Source: Capniomyces stellatus
Taxonomy: Eukaryota; Kickxellomycota; Harpellomycetes; Harpellales; Legeriomycetaceae
DNA: 60,587 nucleotides
Direction: 5' to 3'
Assembly (NCBI GenBank): GCA_001661515.1
Contig: LUVW01000034.1
Coordinates: forward strand, 340,940 to 401,526
Shown in pieces: positions 1 through 9,963 of the stretch. Positions within the stretch are counted from its first letter, which is position 1. Each line of letters opens with the position of its first letter. A model generated the notes under the pieces. The model was not told the origin of the DNA. It searched no databases and was given only the letters and a program-made list of their open reading frames with translations. The position numbers and the translations under genes are program-made.

Positions 1-19
1 CCCCCCCCCCCCCCCCCCC
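1..19. other. Poly-C run at window edge
   Basis: The window opens with 19 C residues immediately before the 3' end of the first gene. Nothing else here is C-homopolymeric, so this is probably a contig-end or library artefact rather than biology. Confidence 0.7.
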
Positions 20-27
20 AACGAAAT

Positions 28-477
28 CTATTTCAAGAGTTTTGAATCGCTAACAAGCCAGAATTCTTGGCCAACAAAGTAGTACGCCGAGTGTTGGGTT
101 GTTGTGCAAAATCCATACTCACAAGACTCCCATCCAAGAACGTTTTCCTGAGAAACATCTGAAACCGCATTGTTTTTACAGTTAACGCACTTTACATCAA
201 GGTCCAACCGCCCTGTCCGTCTGTTCTTCTTTGTGATTCCCAAGCTCCTCAGCGTCCATCCAGACTTGGTGATGTTGTGGATGCTATAGACTGTTGCCTC
301 TGGGTCCGTATAGTGTTTCACACTGCTCAGTTCTGGAATTGGAACAACTTTGCGACTTACTGAAAGTTTGCCTTTTTTTACTCCTTTCGGTGTGTATACC
401 GGCATCTTTATAACTTTTTCCTCCGCCGTCGCAAAAGTAGCGCATAAGGCCAAAGCAGTAAATACAATGAATTTCAT
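28..477 (-). CDS. Small secreted protein of unknown function
   Basis: A single-exon ORF of 149 residues with a real ATG at 477 and a TAG at 28-30. The first ~18 residues (MKFIVFTALALCATFATA) form a classic signal peptide with an Ala-x-Ala cleavage site. The mature part is basic in its first half (several KK and RR pairs) and carries four cysteines near residues 96-125, arranged as CVNC and CEYGFC, which could form two disulphides. No membrane segment or GPI-type tail is visible, so it is likely released. I recognise no family. It resembles the size class of small secreted effectors or wall-associated proteins, which is inference only. It lies next to an artefactual contig end, so its downstream context is lost. 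Confidence 0.6.
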   Translation of the reverse strand: MKFIVFTALALCATFATAEEKVIKMPVYTPKGVKKGKLSVSRKVVPIPELSSVKHYTDPEATVYSIHNITKSGWTLRSLGITKKNRRTGRLDLDVKCVNCKNNAVSDVSQENVLGWESCEYGFCTTTQHSAYYFVGQEFWLVSDSKLLK

Positions 478-1715
478 TTTGTCTGTTTCTATTTTTATAT
501 TCTTGGTTCTAAGTTTAATGTTGTTTTATGATTGTTTTTACAGCTTGAAATGAGTATTATATGCTCTGTGTCGACTTTTGTTTGGATGTATATAGTATTA
601 TCTAGTAGTATAACTGTTGGATAAATCGTGTGTTGAGAATTTGTGTAGGTGCAAAAAATTTAAATCTTAAACAGTTAAATGTTTGATTTCCAAATAAAAT
701 AATGGGACACGGCCCTTCTTTTTATACTTTTATTTTGTTTTTTTTACTTTCCAAGAAAATCTTGTACTACTTTTGTTAGTTGTTTGTAGGCTTTTGTATC
801 ATTACTGCTCTTAAATTGCTTTATTGCTAAACTAGGAAAGGGCGGTTGCTGGTGCCAAGTGTTGGTGCTTTTGGTCGCAACTATTTAACTATATATAAAT
901 ATACCCCCATTCTCAATTGATATTTTTGGTTATTAGACTATCAAAAACGGCTTTGCTCCTAATGCAAGTCCCCTTGAAAAAAATGGTATTATTAATACTT
1001 GTGATTATGTTGGTGGATTAGCACCTGAACCAAGCTTTACACTACTGAATGTTTGGCCAAACTAACCAGACAAATCCCGGTTTACATATTTATTTGCCAT
1101 TGTTAGGTTATATAAACAACTATATTAGCCAATACCCTTTCGTAGGCTATATAACTCACGGCTAATTTATTAATATTAAACACTAAATTGCCAAAAAAAA
1201 AGAATGCATAAATCAAATAGTGGAAAATAAAAAAGTAAATTATTCCGGTTAACGTCTGGATTGAAAGTTGATGGATGGGTTGTGAATGTGAAAGGTATAC
1301 CGATAAGCACACTCAAAAAAGATAGTGCCGATAGTCAACGCTTGGCTTGAACTGTACAGAATAAACTATGGTAGTGGGCTATTAGTATTTGGCGTAGGGA
1401 TAGATAGTAGTAGTTGGTGTATGGTAGTTGGCTTAAGTAACGAGGATAAGCAAGTAGATATGAATGATGTGTTGAAGGTAGATATGCCAAAGATCAAGTA
1501 AACAGGGGATTGTGAGTGGGAGATTGTGAGTGGGAGATTGTGAGTGGGAGATTGTGAATGGGAGGAGATAGTAAGAAGGTGGATTAAACAAGTGATTGTA
1601 CACTGGGGTTTATGGGTAGGTGGTTATGAGTAAGGTGGTTATGAGTAAGAAGTTGTAGGCAAGGGATTGTGGGCAGATGGGATCTGGTAGAAGAGAAATC
1701 ATAAATATTTTATCA
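478..1715. other. Intergenic, no gene seen
   Basis: AT-rich sequence with no convincing ORF. It contains a short tandem repeat at 1508-1562 and a small GTGGTTATGAGTAAG duplication near 1621-1650 just before the tRNA pair. Confidence 0.5.
1508..1562. repeat. 14-bp tandem repeat, about four copies
   Basis: The unit GTGGGAGATTGTGA is repeated head to tail with one or two mismatches. It is non-coding and lies about 150 bp upstream of the tRNA-Phe gene. Confidence 0.85.
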
Positions 1716-1788
1716 GGGGACTTAGCTCAGCTGGGAGAGCGTGCGACTGAAGTTCGTACGGTCCCGAGTTCAATCCTCGGAGTCCCCA
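1716..1788 (+). tRNA. tRNA-Phe (GAA)
   Basis: A 73-nt cloverleaf without an intron. The 7-bp acceptor stem GGGGACT pairs with AGTCCCC, followed by discriminator A. The D arm (GCTC...GAGC), an anticodon stem TGCGA/TCGTA with one G-U pair, loop CTGAAGT (anticodon GAA), and a 5-bp T stem CCGAG/CTCGG all fold. The B box reads GAGTTCAATCC, with A in place of the usual G after TTC. The next tRNA starts only 7 nt downstream with no T-run between, so the two are probably transcribed together. Confidence 0.95.
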
Positions 1789-1795
1789 TAGGTTT

Positions 1796-1877
1796 GGTAT
1801 CATGGCCGAGCGGTCTAAGGCGCCGCACTCAAGTTGCGGTCTCGAAAGAGGCGTGGGTTCGAATCCCACTGATACCA
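1796..1877 (+). tRNA. tRNA-Leu (CAA)
   Basis: An 82-nt class II tRNA. Acceptor stem GGTATCA pairs with TGATACC, discriminator A follows, the anticodon stem CCGCA/TGCGG holds loop CTCAAGT (anticodon CAA), and a long variable arm is present, as expected for tRNA-Leu. The B box GGTTCGAATCC is consensus. Many fungal tRNA-Leu(CAA) genes carry an intron after position 37; this one has none. It follows tRNA-Phe by 7 nt and is followed by a T5 run at 1888-1892. Confidence 0.95.
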
Positions 1878-1887
1878 CTAATCATTC

Positions 1888-1892
1888 TTTTT
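1888..1892 (+). terminator. RNA polymerase III T-run terminator
   Basis: TTTTT lies 10 nt after the tRNA-Leu discriminator base. It is the first T-run of at least four downstream of both tRNAs, so it would end a dicistronic transcript. Confidence 0.7.
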
Positions 1893-1950
1893 GTCTCTCA
1901 CCTCGACTCAGTTTTTTATATCGATCCTCTTTTTGCTCCGGTTTTGGCTA

Positions 1951-2060
1951 TCCACACATCTCTACACATCTCTATTGTATCTCTACACATCTCTACACAT
2001 CTCTACACATTGCTATGCATCTCTACACATCTCTACACATCTCTACACATTGCTATGTAT
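1951..2060. repeat. 10-bp tandem repeat (CTCTACACAT)n
   Basis: About nine units of CTCTACACAT, interrupted twice by a TGCTATG(C/T)AT variant unit. An apparent ORF here is a by-product of the repeat. Confidence 0.9.
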
Positions 2061-2804
2061 TTTTCATTCCTCACGCCTCTGCACATATTTATGTTGCCAC
2101 GTCGTTACAACACTTCAGCACCACATTGCCAAGTATCATTAGTTGACCATGCGTGGTTGAAGGTGGCGAGTTGTTTACTCTACCATGTTTTGATCCATGT
2201 CCTGATATATTTATTTAATGTATTGATGTGTTGATTGATGTATGTTCTGATCCATGTTATTGATGTGTTGATGTATTGATTGATCCATTGGTTCATGGTT
2301 AAATGTTGAGGCTACATCTGGGATGATTTGGGTTCTTTATTTTATTATTTTTATTTATGTGGTTTATTGGTAATAAAATCAACACAACAAAACATACAAT
2401 ATTAAACAATACTATAAAAATACTATAAAACACTGCTATTTTGATATGTTAAATGACTCTATTAGCCAACGCCTGATTTGGGTTCTGAGTTTGGTAAAAG
2501 CGTATTATAGTTGAAATATGGTGAGATGTGATGTTCACAAGGGGAAGAGTGGGGTGGAGCTTTGAGCTCGATCCGACAAAATTTCTGACGAGTTCACCAG
2601 GATCAATGAGATCAGAATGTTGATTTAAAAATGTGGGTTAATGAATAAAGCTTGAGAATAAACGCGCAATTAACAACGTGGACTAGTGACTAGTTAATGT
2701 ACAAGGTGAAAATTTAAATATATTCAACTATTATTTATTCATTTATTCAAATTAAAATAAAATCAAACCAAACTGAACTACTAATATTAAAAGTAAGTTA
2801 TAGT

Positions 2805-4362
2805 TTATGCTTGAGATTTTGAAAGAGATGAGCGACGGCGACGACGGGCTTCATCCTTCTTCTCACGTTCAGCCTTTTGGTGCTTGGCCAACAAGTTGGC
2901 GTAATCTTTAGCAGCAACCTTGGACTTCTCGACATTGCGCTTCTTCATTGATTTAAGATGACGTCTGTGTTGAAGAGTACGTGGAGTAACCAAACGTTGG
3001 ATCTAATAAGTGCAAGGATTACAATAGAAACAGATAGTTAATAGCTGTAGTTTAAAACCAAGCATAAAAACAGAATGTATCCAAAAACATATAGTTACCT
3101 TTGGTGCTTTGGTGTAAGCCTTCTTGTCAGCGTTCTTTGGTTGGACTTCACGACGGATGACGAATTTTCTTACATCATCATCTTTGGTGAGGTTCTATAT
3201 AAAGTATTTTAAAAAAAAACACAAAGAATGTTTAGTCGAGTAATTCAAAGCAAAATTCAAGCAGTATTTTAAACGGAAAAGCGAATATAAAAACAAAAGC
3301 ACAAAGTTAAAGACAAGTTTAAAACTTACGAAGAGCTTGCGGATCTTGGTGGCACGTTTTGGACCCAAACGTTTTGGAACTGAAGAGTCAGTAAGTCCTG
3401 GGATTTCAACTTCTCCTTGCTTAATAATGGATACAGCAATGACTGACAAATCGCTGGCAACAATACATCCTCTAACAGACTTGCGGCGACGTTCACCAGT
3501 GCGGCGAGGACGGTAGCAAGAGTGTCCTTTAGCCAAAAGAAGACGAACACGTCCTGGAATGAGGACTCCTTGCTTCATTGGGAAACCTTGTTTGTCGTTA
3601 CCACCAGTGACCTTGAAGACGTATCCTTTGAATTCATCACCAATGCTGTCTCCTGGGACTTCAGCAGAGATACGCTTGTCCATGAAGCAACGCCTATAAA
3701 CCAACAATTCTTATAGTTTAGTAACGCGTCGACTACTTTTCTTTTAAACACCTCTATTTTACCACACCACCAAAGCGGATAATCACCCCCACCCCTCATA
3801 AAAAAACCAGACTTTGGCAATAGAGTATGGAAAAAATAAATCAAGTCAAACCAGTGTTCTAAATATACTTACAGCTTGCGATCATCTTCGATTTCAATTG
3901 TTTTTTGACAGCCGTTGGCCAAGTTAGAAATGTTCAACTATAGAGATTCGATAGGATAAATGCAATATTGTTGTTTAGTCGTGTTATAAAAGTGTATTGT
4001 TCATCTTTACTAACGGATTCAAGTTTCTTTTGAACACACATAGCCACATCTTGTAGAGCGTAAGTGTAGCACCCTTCCCAATTTCTATCCAAAGAAATGG
4101 GCTAAACGTATACGCGCTGAGTTGTTGCTGTTGGTGTTCTTTGTCTCAACTTTTGAGTTTAAAACAGCCTTCGATTTTACAGGAAGCGTTACAGCGAATG
4201 CTTAAGCCAAAATAATTTTTGAATCCGTATAAACTATCTGCACAACTCGTAAATGCTCGATGGGTATATTGATTTTTTTTAAATTAAAAAAACAGCCATT
4301 AAAGGGTTCAATTCTGGTTAAGTCTGATAGAGGTTTGAATAGCTACATATACTTACCTTCAT
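2805..4362 (-). CDS. RPS6: 40S ribosomal protein eS6
   Basis: Exons on the minus strand: 4357-4362, 3873-3937, 3330-3693, 3099-3194, 2805-3002. They total 729 nt and encode 242 residues in one consistent frame. eS6 is a component of the small ribosomal subunit. The N-terminus [20 protein letters not shown], the block [20 protein letters not shown], the [20 protein letters not shown] region and the basic C-terminus ending [12 protein letters not shown] are all diagnostic; the RRxSS motif corresponds to the S6-kinase phosphorylation site of the family. The first coding exon is only ATG AAG, the same intron position known from other eukaryotic RPS6 genes. A branchpoint-like GACTAAC and a TTTTAG lie just upstream of the ATG (about 4367-4395), suggesting a further intron in the 5' UTR. 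All introns have GT-AG ends. Confidence 0.95.
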
Positions 4363-5230
4363 ATTGCTAAAATGAAAAGGGTTAGTCTTTTACTTAGTTG
4401 AACGTTGGAAAAGAGGGTTTTCTAATATTTCTTTTGATTCGAGTTTTACAATCTCAATTCGAAATTTCATCTAGTTTGGTAATAGCTTTAATTCAAATTT
4501 TTATTCAATTTTATTTTTTTGTCCTGCTTTTTTTTCCTATTGTATTTTTTTTTTTTCCTGCTTAATTTAATTTAAATGTAAAGAACTTGTCCGCTTATTG
4601 ATGAATTCAGCTTTTTTTTTTTTTTATAATTCATTTTTCAATTTCAATAAAGATTTCGAATGAAATTACTGGTTGATTCGATTTTACTCAACTAACCATA
4701 CCTTTCAAACTGGTTGAATTGGTAAAATTAATCAAGTCAGTGAATATAAAAAGGATTGGGACTAAAAACACGAATTATAGCCAAGAACTCGCTTTCAAAT
4801 GCCAACAAAATAATTATTCGATCCATAAACTTATTGGTAGGATGAATTAAACGAATTATAGGATTTGGCAAATAGTCTTGCGAGATTTTGTATTTTAGCC
4901 AGCATGTTCAAAGGAGATCAGTGTTTGTTTACGTTTCTCTTAATTAACTTGGGTTTCAATACCCATGAAGCCACCCAGAAACAGTAATCAACTGACGATG
5001 GGCGCTGTTAGCAGATGTATTTAAGGGTTGATGTTACATTGTCTTTACTGATTTAATATTAGTGTTGCATGGCCCGTAATTATAAAGTTGACAATTGGAC
5101 CAAGCATTATTATAGACAAGTTAAAACAGCAAAAAGGCTAAAAGGCAAAAAAAAGAAGCTAGAATTAGCTCTAAAAAGTAAAAGTAGTAAAGTAGAGTCA
5201 CTTGATTCCAATAGAAATAATAGAGTAGAA
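4363..5230. other. Intergenic between RPS6 and an unknown gene
   Basis: Contains the RPS6 5' leader with its likely UTR intron and T-rich tracts at about 4500-4630, which would be A-rich on the transcribed strand. The remainder shows no ORF or RNA gene I can support. Confidence 0.5.
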
Positions 5231-8200
5231 TCACTCTTTTCTTTTTAGTAAACTCAGGTATTTTTTAGTGTTGGGGGTTATTTGAGGTTGATTGAAATAC
5301 TTTGGTGGGCATTTTTGAGACTGAGTTTGGGACTCATGCAATATTGGCAATGCTGGAGGCGTTGGGGAAGTTTGGTGTTGGTTATTTTCCAGCTTAGAAA
5401 TACGTTCCATCAAGTTGGTTACTGAAGAAGAGGAAGAAGATCTGGAGAATCTTGATAGGGACTTGAAGGAGTTTTGAGGTTTTGAAGTTTCCCCGAATGT
5501 GTCTGTAAATGCAGATTTATTTTTGCTCTGAAGTTTATGAACACCAATATTGTTGATATTGTTGATGTTGTTTGCACCTCCATTTCGGAAAGCCTGAGGC
5601 ATTTGAGTAGGCGATTTGCAGAACTGCAGTATCGAGTTGACGCTAGTGGAGTTTGCCAAATGCTTTCTTTTCTTTACTGAAGAGTTTTTTTTCAAAAACA
5701 ATGGAGTGCTATAGTACTCGTGGGTGGTGTATTTGAATGTTGGCGACTTGTAGCTGTTGTAGACCCGATTGGGCGTGTTTTGTGTGTTTTTATGAACATA
5801 AGGACGCGTGTGGTGTTTTCCTGATACTGATTTTTGTGGTGTTATCATTGGTGGTTTGAACCTCTAAAACACAATCCATATCCCAATTGCCAATACTCTT
5901 GTTAATAAGTTATTGATACCAACGTCAAAAATTGATCATAATCGCCATTTATTTATTATTTATTATTAAAATTTGATTTTGATTTTGATTTTGATTTATT
6001 TTTAAATTTCGAATGTCTTACCTTTTGGATTATCTGCTCGTTTTGCCACACGTTTTTTCGCAGCAACAGATTCTGTTCCTCTAGCAGACTGATTATCAAA
6101 TTGCTATCATTCTTACCAAGCAGACCAGTCGTTTGGGCCTTGTTAGCGAAAAATCTGTTGCTATTGTTGCCACCCGCACTGTTCGTTTTGGAGCTAGAAT
6201 AGTCAATACACTGCAAAGTATCTATGTTTTGCTTAAACCTAGGTGATATGTCCATATCCAAACTCATTCCCATTCCCATTCCTGTATCCATTTCCATATA
6301 TCCAACGCCTAGTTCATTTATTTAATTGCATTTAATTATATTTAATTGTACACATTTTGGTTGTACTCTACAGTAGTTTAAACTCTGCAAAAAATCGAAT
6401 TCCAACCAAGTAACATTGCAGACATATTGGCAAGTTTTTGTTTACGGTACTAGTAAGTGGGGTTTACCTTTATCATTTACAGGGTTATTGGGCTCCAAAA
6501 ACCCCGTGTTTCCTAATCCAAATCCGGGAATGGCTTTCGCAATCCCCAAGTAGGGGTTTCTTGCTCCCATATTTCCACCAATTTCCGCCATATCAAGCGT
6601 CATACTAATATGTCTGGCATCTTCGCCAATGTACTCCTCAACGTATCTTTCTTTCGACCGCGAGTACTTGTTCAAGTCCACGTCTTTGCATGAAACCTTA
6701 TGATGTGGAGGTGTGTCAATACCCTATTTTTTATATTTTGTGTATTTGGCTTAAACTGCATTCACTCCCCTTATTTACTTTTATATATTCATAGTAATTA
6801 TCACACGAGGGTTTTTTTTTGTATCTGTGAATATACTATATAGGCTAGATCCTGGCAATTGTAACTAAAAACACACCTTTTTGCATATCTCAAATACTAG
6901 TAGGCTTCTGGACTTGCTATCCTGGTCAGCCGAAACCAAGATGAGTAAAATCGATGATTTTTTGCTATAACATCTAACAATCGACTTTAAATTTTCAACC
7001 ATAAATTCGCCGTCCAACATCCATCTATAACACACCAATTACCGCTTCATTATCATCATATACGCTTTGCTACTTCACCAAACACAACATTTAGTGATAA
7101 AAGTGATGAGAATACTAGCTTACACTCCAATGGATCCTACCAGGTCTTTGTACTGCTCTAGAACAACACCTCTTTCGTTTCTATAAACCGCTCTATTAAA
7201 CAGCAAAGTGTATACTCAATTAATAAGTGCATCCCAGATTTCATTGGAATCATACAAAGCTATTCATTTTTCACTAACCCAAAGCTCAGCCCTTGGTTTT
7301 CCTGCATCCTTTTCATATGGGGAACCAGATTGGCAATCTTGAAGTCGCTAAAATTCAGTTTCTTGGCTTCGTACTCATCCTGGATTCTATAGACTAAGTC
7401 ATCAAACATACTCTGTATCTACTTGCCGCTTGGCCATTTGTTATTCACGCACCATTAATTATATATCTCCAACCTTACCTTCAATTCTCAGTTTTGCTCT
7501 CGGTAGCGGTCTCACCAAAGCATAAAACTCGCTGTTCCAACTGCCTTTCTACAAAACCAAAAGTCATTTCTTTTTCTTATTTACCGACTATCTTTGTTAT
7601 CGAATTAATGGCTAGCAAATGTTTTGTTGCCGTCCGCAACTAGCTGTATAGCAGTTTTACCCCGATTTTAAATATACTTTTACTATATTTACAACACAAT
7701 GGGTCTAACTTACATTTAATTCTTTCAAATTCACATTCTCAGTCTTGGAAATTATAATCTATTTGCAGTTTGTTTTTGGTGTTTAATAACCCTATTTCAG
7801 CTAAAAGTCAAGCCAGCAGCATTTGTACCTAAAATTCGGTTATTATCCGCTGCATTATGTTTACGATGAGTTTTACCGGCAATTTCAGCTCCTTTTCGTT
7901 TGTAAAAGTTGGAAACCGAACACCAAATTTGCTCATTCCAAAGTCAATCCTGTCTATAAATACATTTCCATCATTGCTGTAATCTTCACCAATAAAAAAG
8001 CCACTGAAACCTGACTTTTCTATCCCGTTTCCCTCAAGCAACACTGCCAATTGATCCAAAACACCCAAGGATATTTTTATCGCTTTAACGACTGTACTTT
8101 TCGCTTTGTTCGACAACAGCGTGCTTATCCTATATTTTTTATTTATATAATATACTTCATTAAAGCCACAATTTTCTTATTAAAGATCCACGTGTAATTA

Positions 8201-8496
8201 GATTTACTAGATATAGTTCTAAATAAAGCCACAAGCAATTTAGCCTCAAGCACGCACCTTGTATCCTCGTTATTTTTGTAGTTTCTATTTCCGCCGATTT
8301 CTTTATTCAACAAAGACGCCTCAGCGTCAAACATGCCGTACCTCCTCTCATTCCCCCCACTACTAGCATTGCTTTGGGAATACGGAATCCAATTTTCCTC
8401 GAGCCTGCTTTCTAATTCATTTTTATCTACCGACTCTGCTGCCTTGTATTTGCATTCGATTTTCTCTGTGGAGTAAACCGTAGCATTTTCATACAT
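5231..8496 (-). CDS. Unrecognised ten-exon protein, about 710 residues
   Basis: Minus-strand exons: 8258-8496, 7877-8129, 7714-7758, 7479-7548, 7279-7418, 7124-7192, 6877-7024, 6468-6723, 6022-6308, 5231-5863. Phases agree at every junction except 7479/7418, where the GTAAGG donor leaves one base too many; a GTTGGA donor six bases further into the intron would restore frame. The first ~110 residues are polar. The middle (about 150-420) looks globular, with segments such as GSWNSEFYALVRPLPRAKLR, SMFDDLVYRIQDEYEAKK and SSILLILVSADQDSKS. Next come a Met/Gly-rich stretch (MEMDTGMGMGMSLDMD), a short coiled coil (SLLEEQNLLLRKN) and a basic, Ser/Asn-rich C-terminus that looks disordered. No signal peptide or membrane span is seen. 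I do not recognise the family; the consistent splicing and codon use argue it is real. Confidence 0.6.
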
Positions 8497-9963
8497 TTTA
8501 TTAATTCAAACCGCTTTTTAGACTCGAGCCGGCTTGGGAGGGTTGTGCTTTTGTAAAACTCGATTGAAGGTGCCAAAGAGAGGTTTTGCTTTTAATCGTT
8601 TTATTGAAACTTGGCTGATATTTGGTGTTATAAATTCCAGTGCTTACTGATTAGTTTAAGCTGAATTTTACTTAACCAATTCATACCAAGCACTTATTGG
8701 CCATATTTATTTACGCTATTTTATATATATATTTTTTGCTTTTTTGAGTTTGATTGTTTAAAATTCGTTCTGTAAAAATAAATATATCCATGTTGCGTTG
8801 CGAGCGAATTATAGAAATTGTACGCCATTTAGTCTCTTCATCACAAAGTTTATCACGACTCTTTTAGCCCGCTCATTGTTCATTAACCCCAGCTTGGGCA
8901 GTCGCTGCAAAAGGATGCTGGTTTTTTAAAGTTTTTTTTTGACAATATGATTTCCATTCAAGAGTGCCAATAACCAAGCTTGAAACCACTTCACTTTGAT
9001 TCACAGTTTAGCAGAGTTGCCAAGTTTCAGATGAAGAGTACTGTTGTGGTTTAGCCAAGCACAACTTGAGGCTGGAGCATTTTCCATTAATTTGCTTTTT
9101 ATTTAACTCTTTTATTGAAATCTTACTTTTTATTTATTTATTTATTTTCTTTGCTCAATTTTCCTTTTTTTTAATGCTGGGTCACTGAACCAACGCCGCC
9201 AAGGTACAGTGTCCCTAGAGGGATGACATAGCGTAGGATAGTATTTGAAATAGTCACTTTTTTTTTAGATGTTGTTCCACTAGCTTTGTAATATTTTATA
9301 ATACTGTTATTGTACCCTTAACAAAAAGTAAAAAAAATAGAATTAATGCTGGATTAGGATTCTTTAGAGATTGTAATTTTTACATTTAGCCAAGCGTGAA
9401 ACTGCACAATGGGCTACAGTTTGAAGGGTACAGAGTGTTACGTTTTGAATACTTGAGTGTTGTGTGTACTTGGCAAAACCATAGTGCTAAAGTTCAGTTT
9501 TGGATTTGCAAATAAAGTTTATAATTAAATTTCAAACATTTACACCAATGATTTTTTTTGATTTTTTTTATTGAAAACCAATGATATTTTATATTGTAAG
9601 AATTGAGGTAGTTTTTTGCCAAGATTAATAATTCAAATAAATGAAACCAACAAGACAAAGAGATACAATTGACAAGAAAACCAAAGTTAAAATGAAAAAA
9701 GTCAAAGTTAAATCGAGAAAACCAACAATACTAACAACAAAAGAAAAAGTCTAGAAACTCAAAATCTTGGCCAAATCCATGTTCAAGATTATTTAATTTT
9801 TGCCGACAGCTGAAAAGTACTTAAGGCGAAGGAAAGTACCAGAACAAAAAAAAGTCATCAGTGTCATCTTTTGTTCAGCAAGCACAAGCAGAAATATCAG
9901 CAGATAGAGACAACCTATAGGCACACATATTTGCAGAGATAGAAAAGAAAGTATAAATCAAGA
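8497..9963. other. Intergenic with retrotransposon fragment
   Basis: Apart from the truncated element at about 9183-9340, the stretch holds only AT-rich sequence and poly-T runs. The last ~100 bp form the leader of the SYLF-SH3 gene. Confidence 0.5.
9183..9340 (+). mobile_element. Truncated 3' end of a non-LTR retrotransposon
   Basis: This stretch is clearly similar, by eye, to 18693-18840, the 3' end of the decayed retrotransposon. Shared blocks include CCAACGCC.CCAAGGTAC, GTAGGATAGTATTTGAA, a poly-T stretch, and TGTTCCACTAGCTTTGT. It ends in an A-rich tail (AAAAAGTAAAAAAAATAG). It has no coding part, as expected of a 5'-truncated insertion. Confidence 0.75.

Larger units (their letters stand above)
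1878..2804. other. Intergenic with 10-bp repeat array
   Basis: No supported gene. It holds the Pol III terminator and the CTCTACACAT array at 1951-2060; the rest is AT-rich, including TGATGTGTTGAT-like low-complexity sequence near 2220-2290. It ends at the 3' end of the eS6 gene. Confidence 0.5.

Noticed and set aside
1677..2234. Overlapping plus-strand ORFs across the tRNA pair
   Set aside because: They run through two clear tRNA genes and a decamer repeat; composition is repeat-driven.
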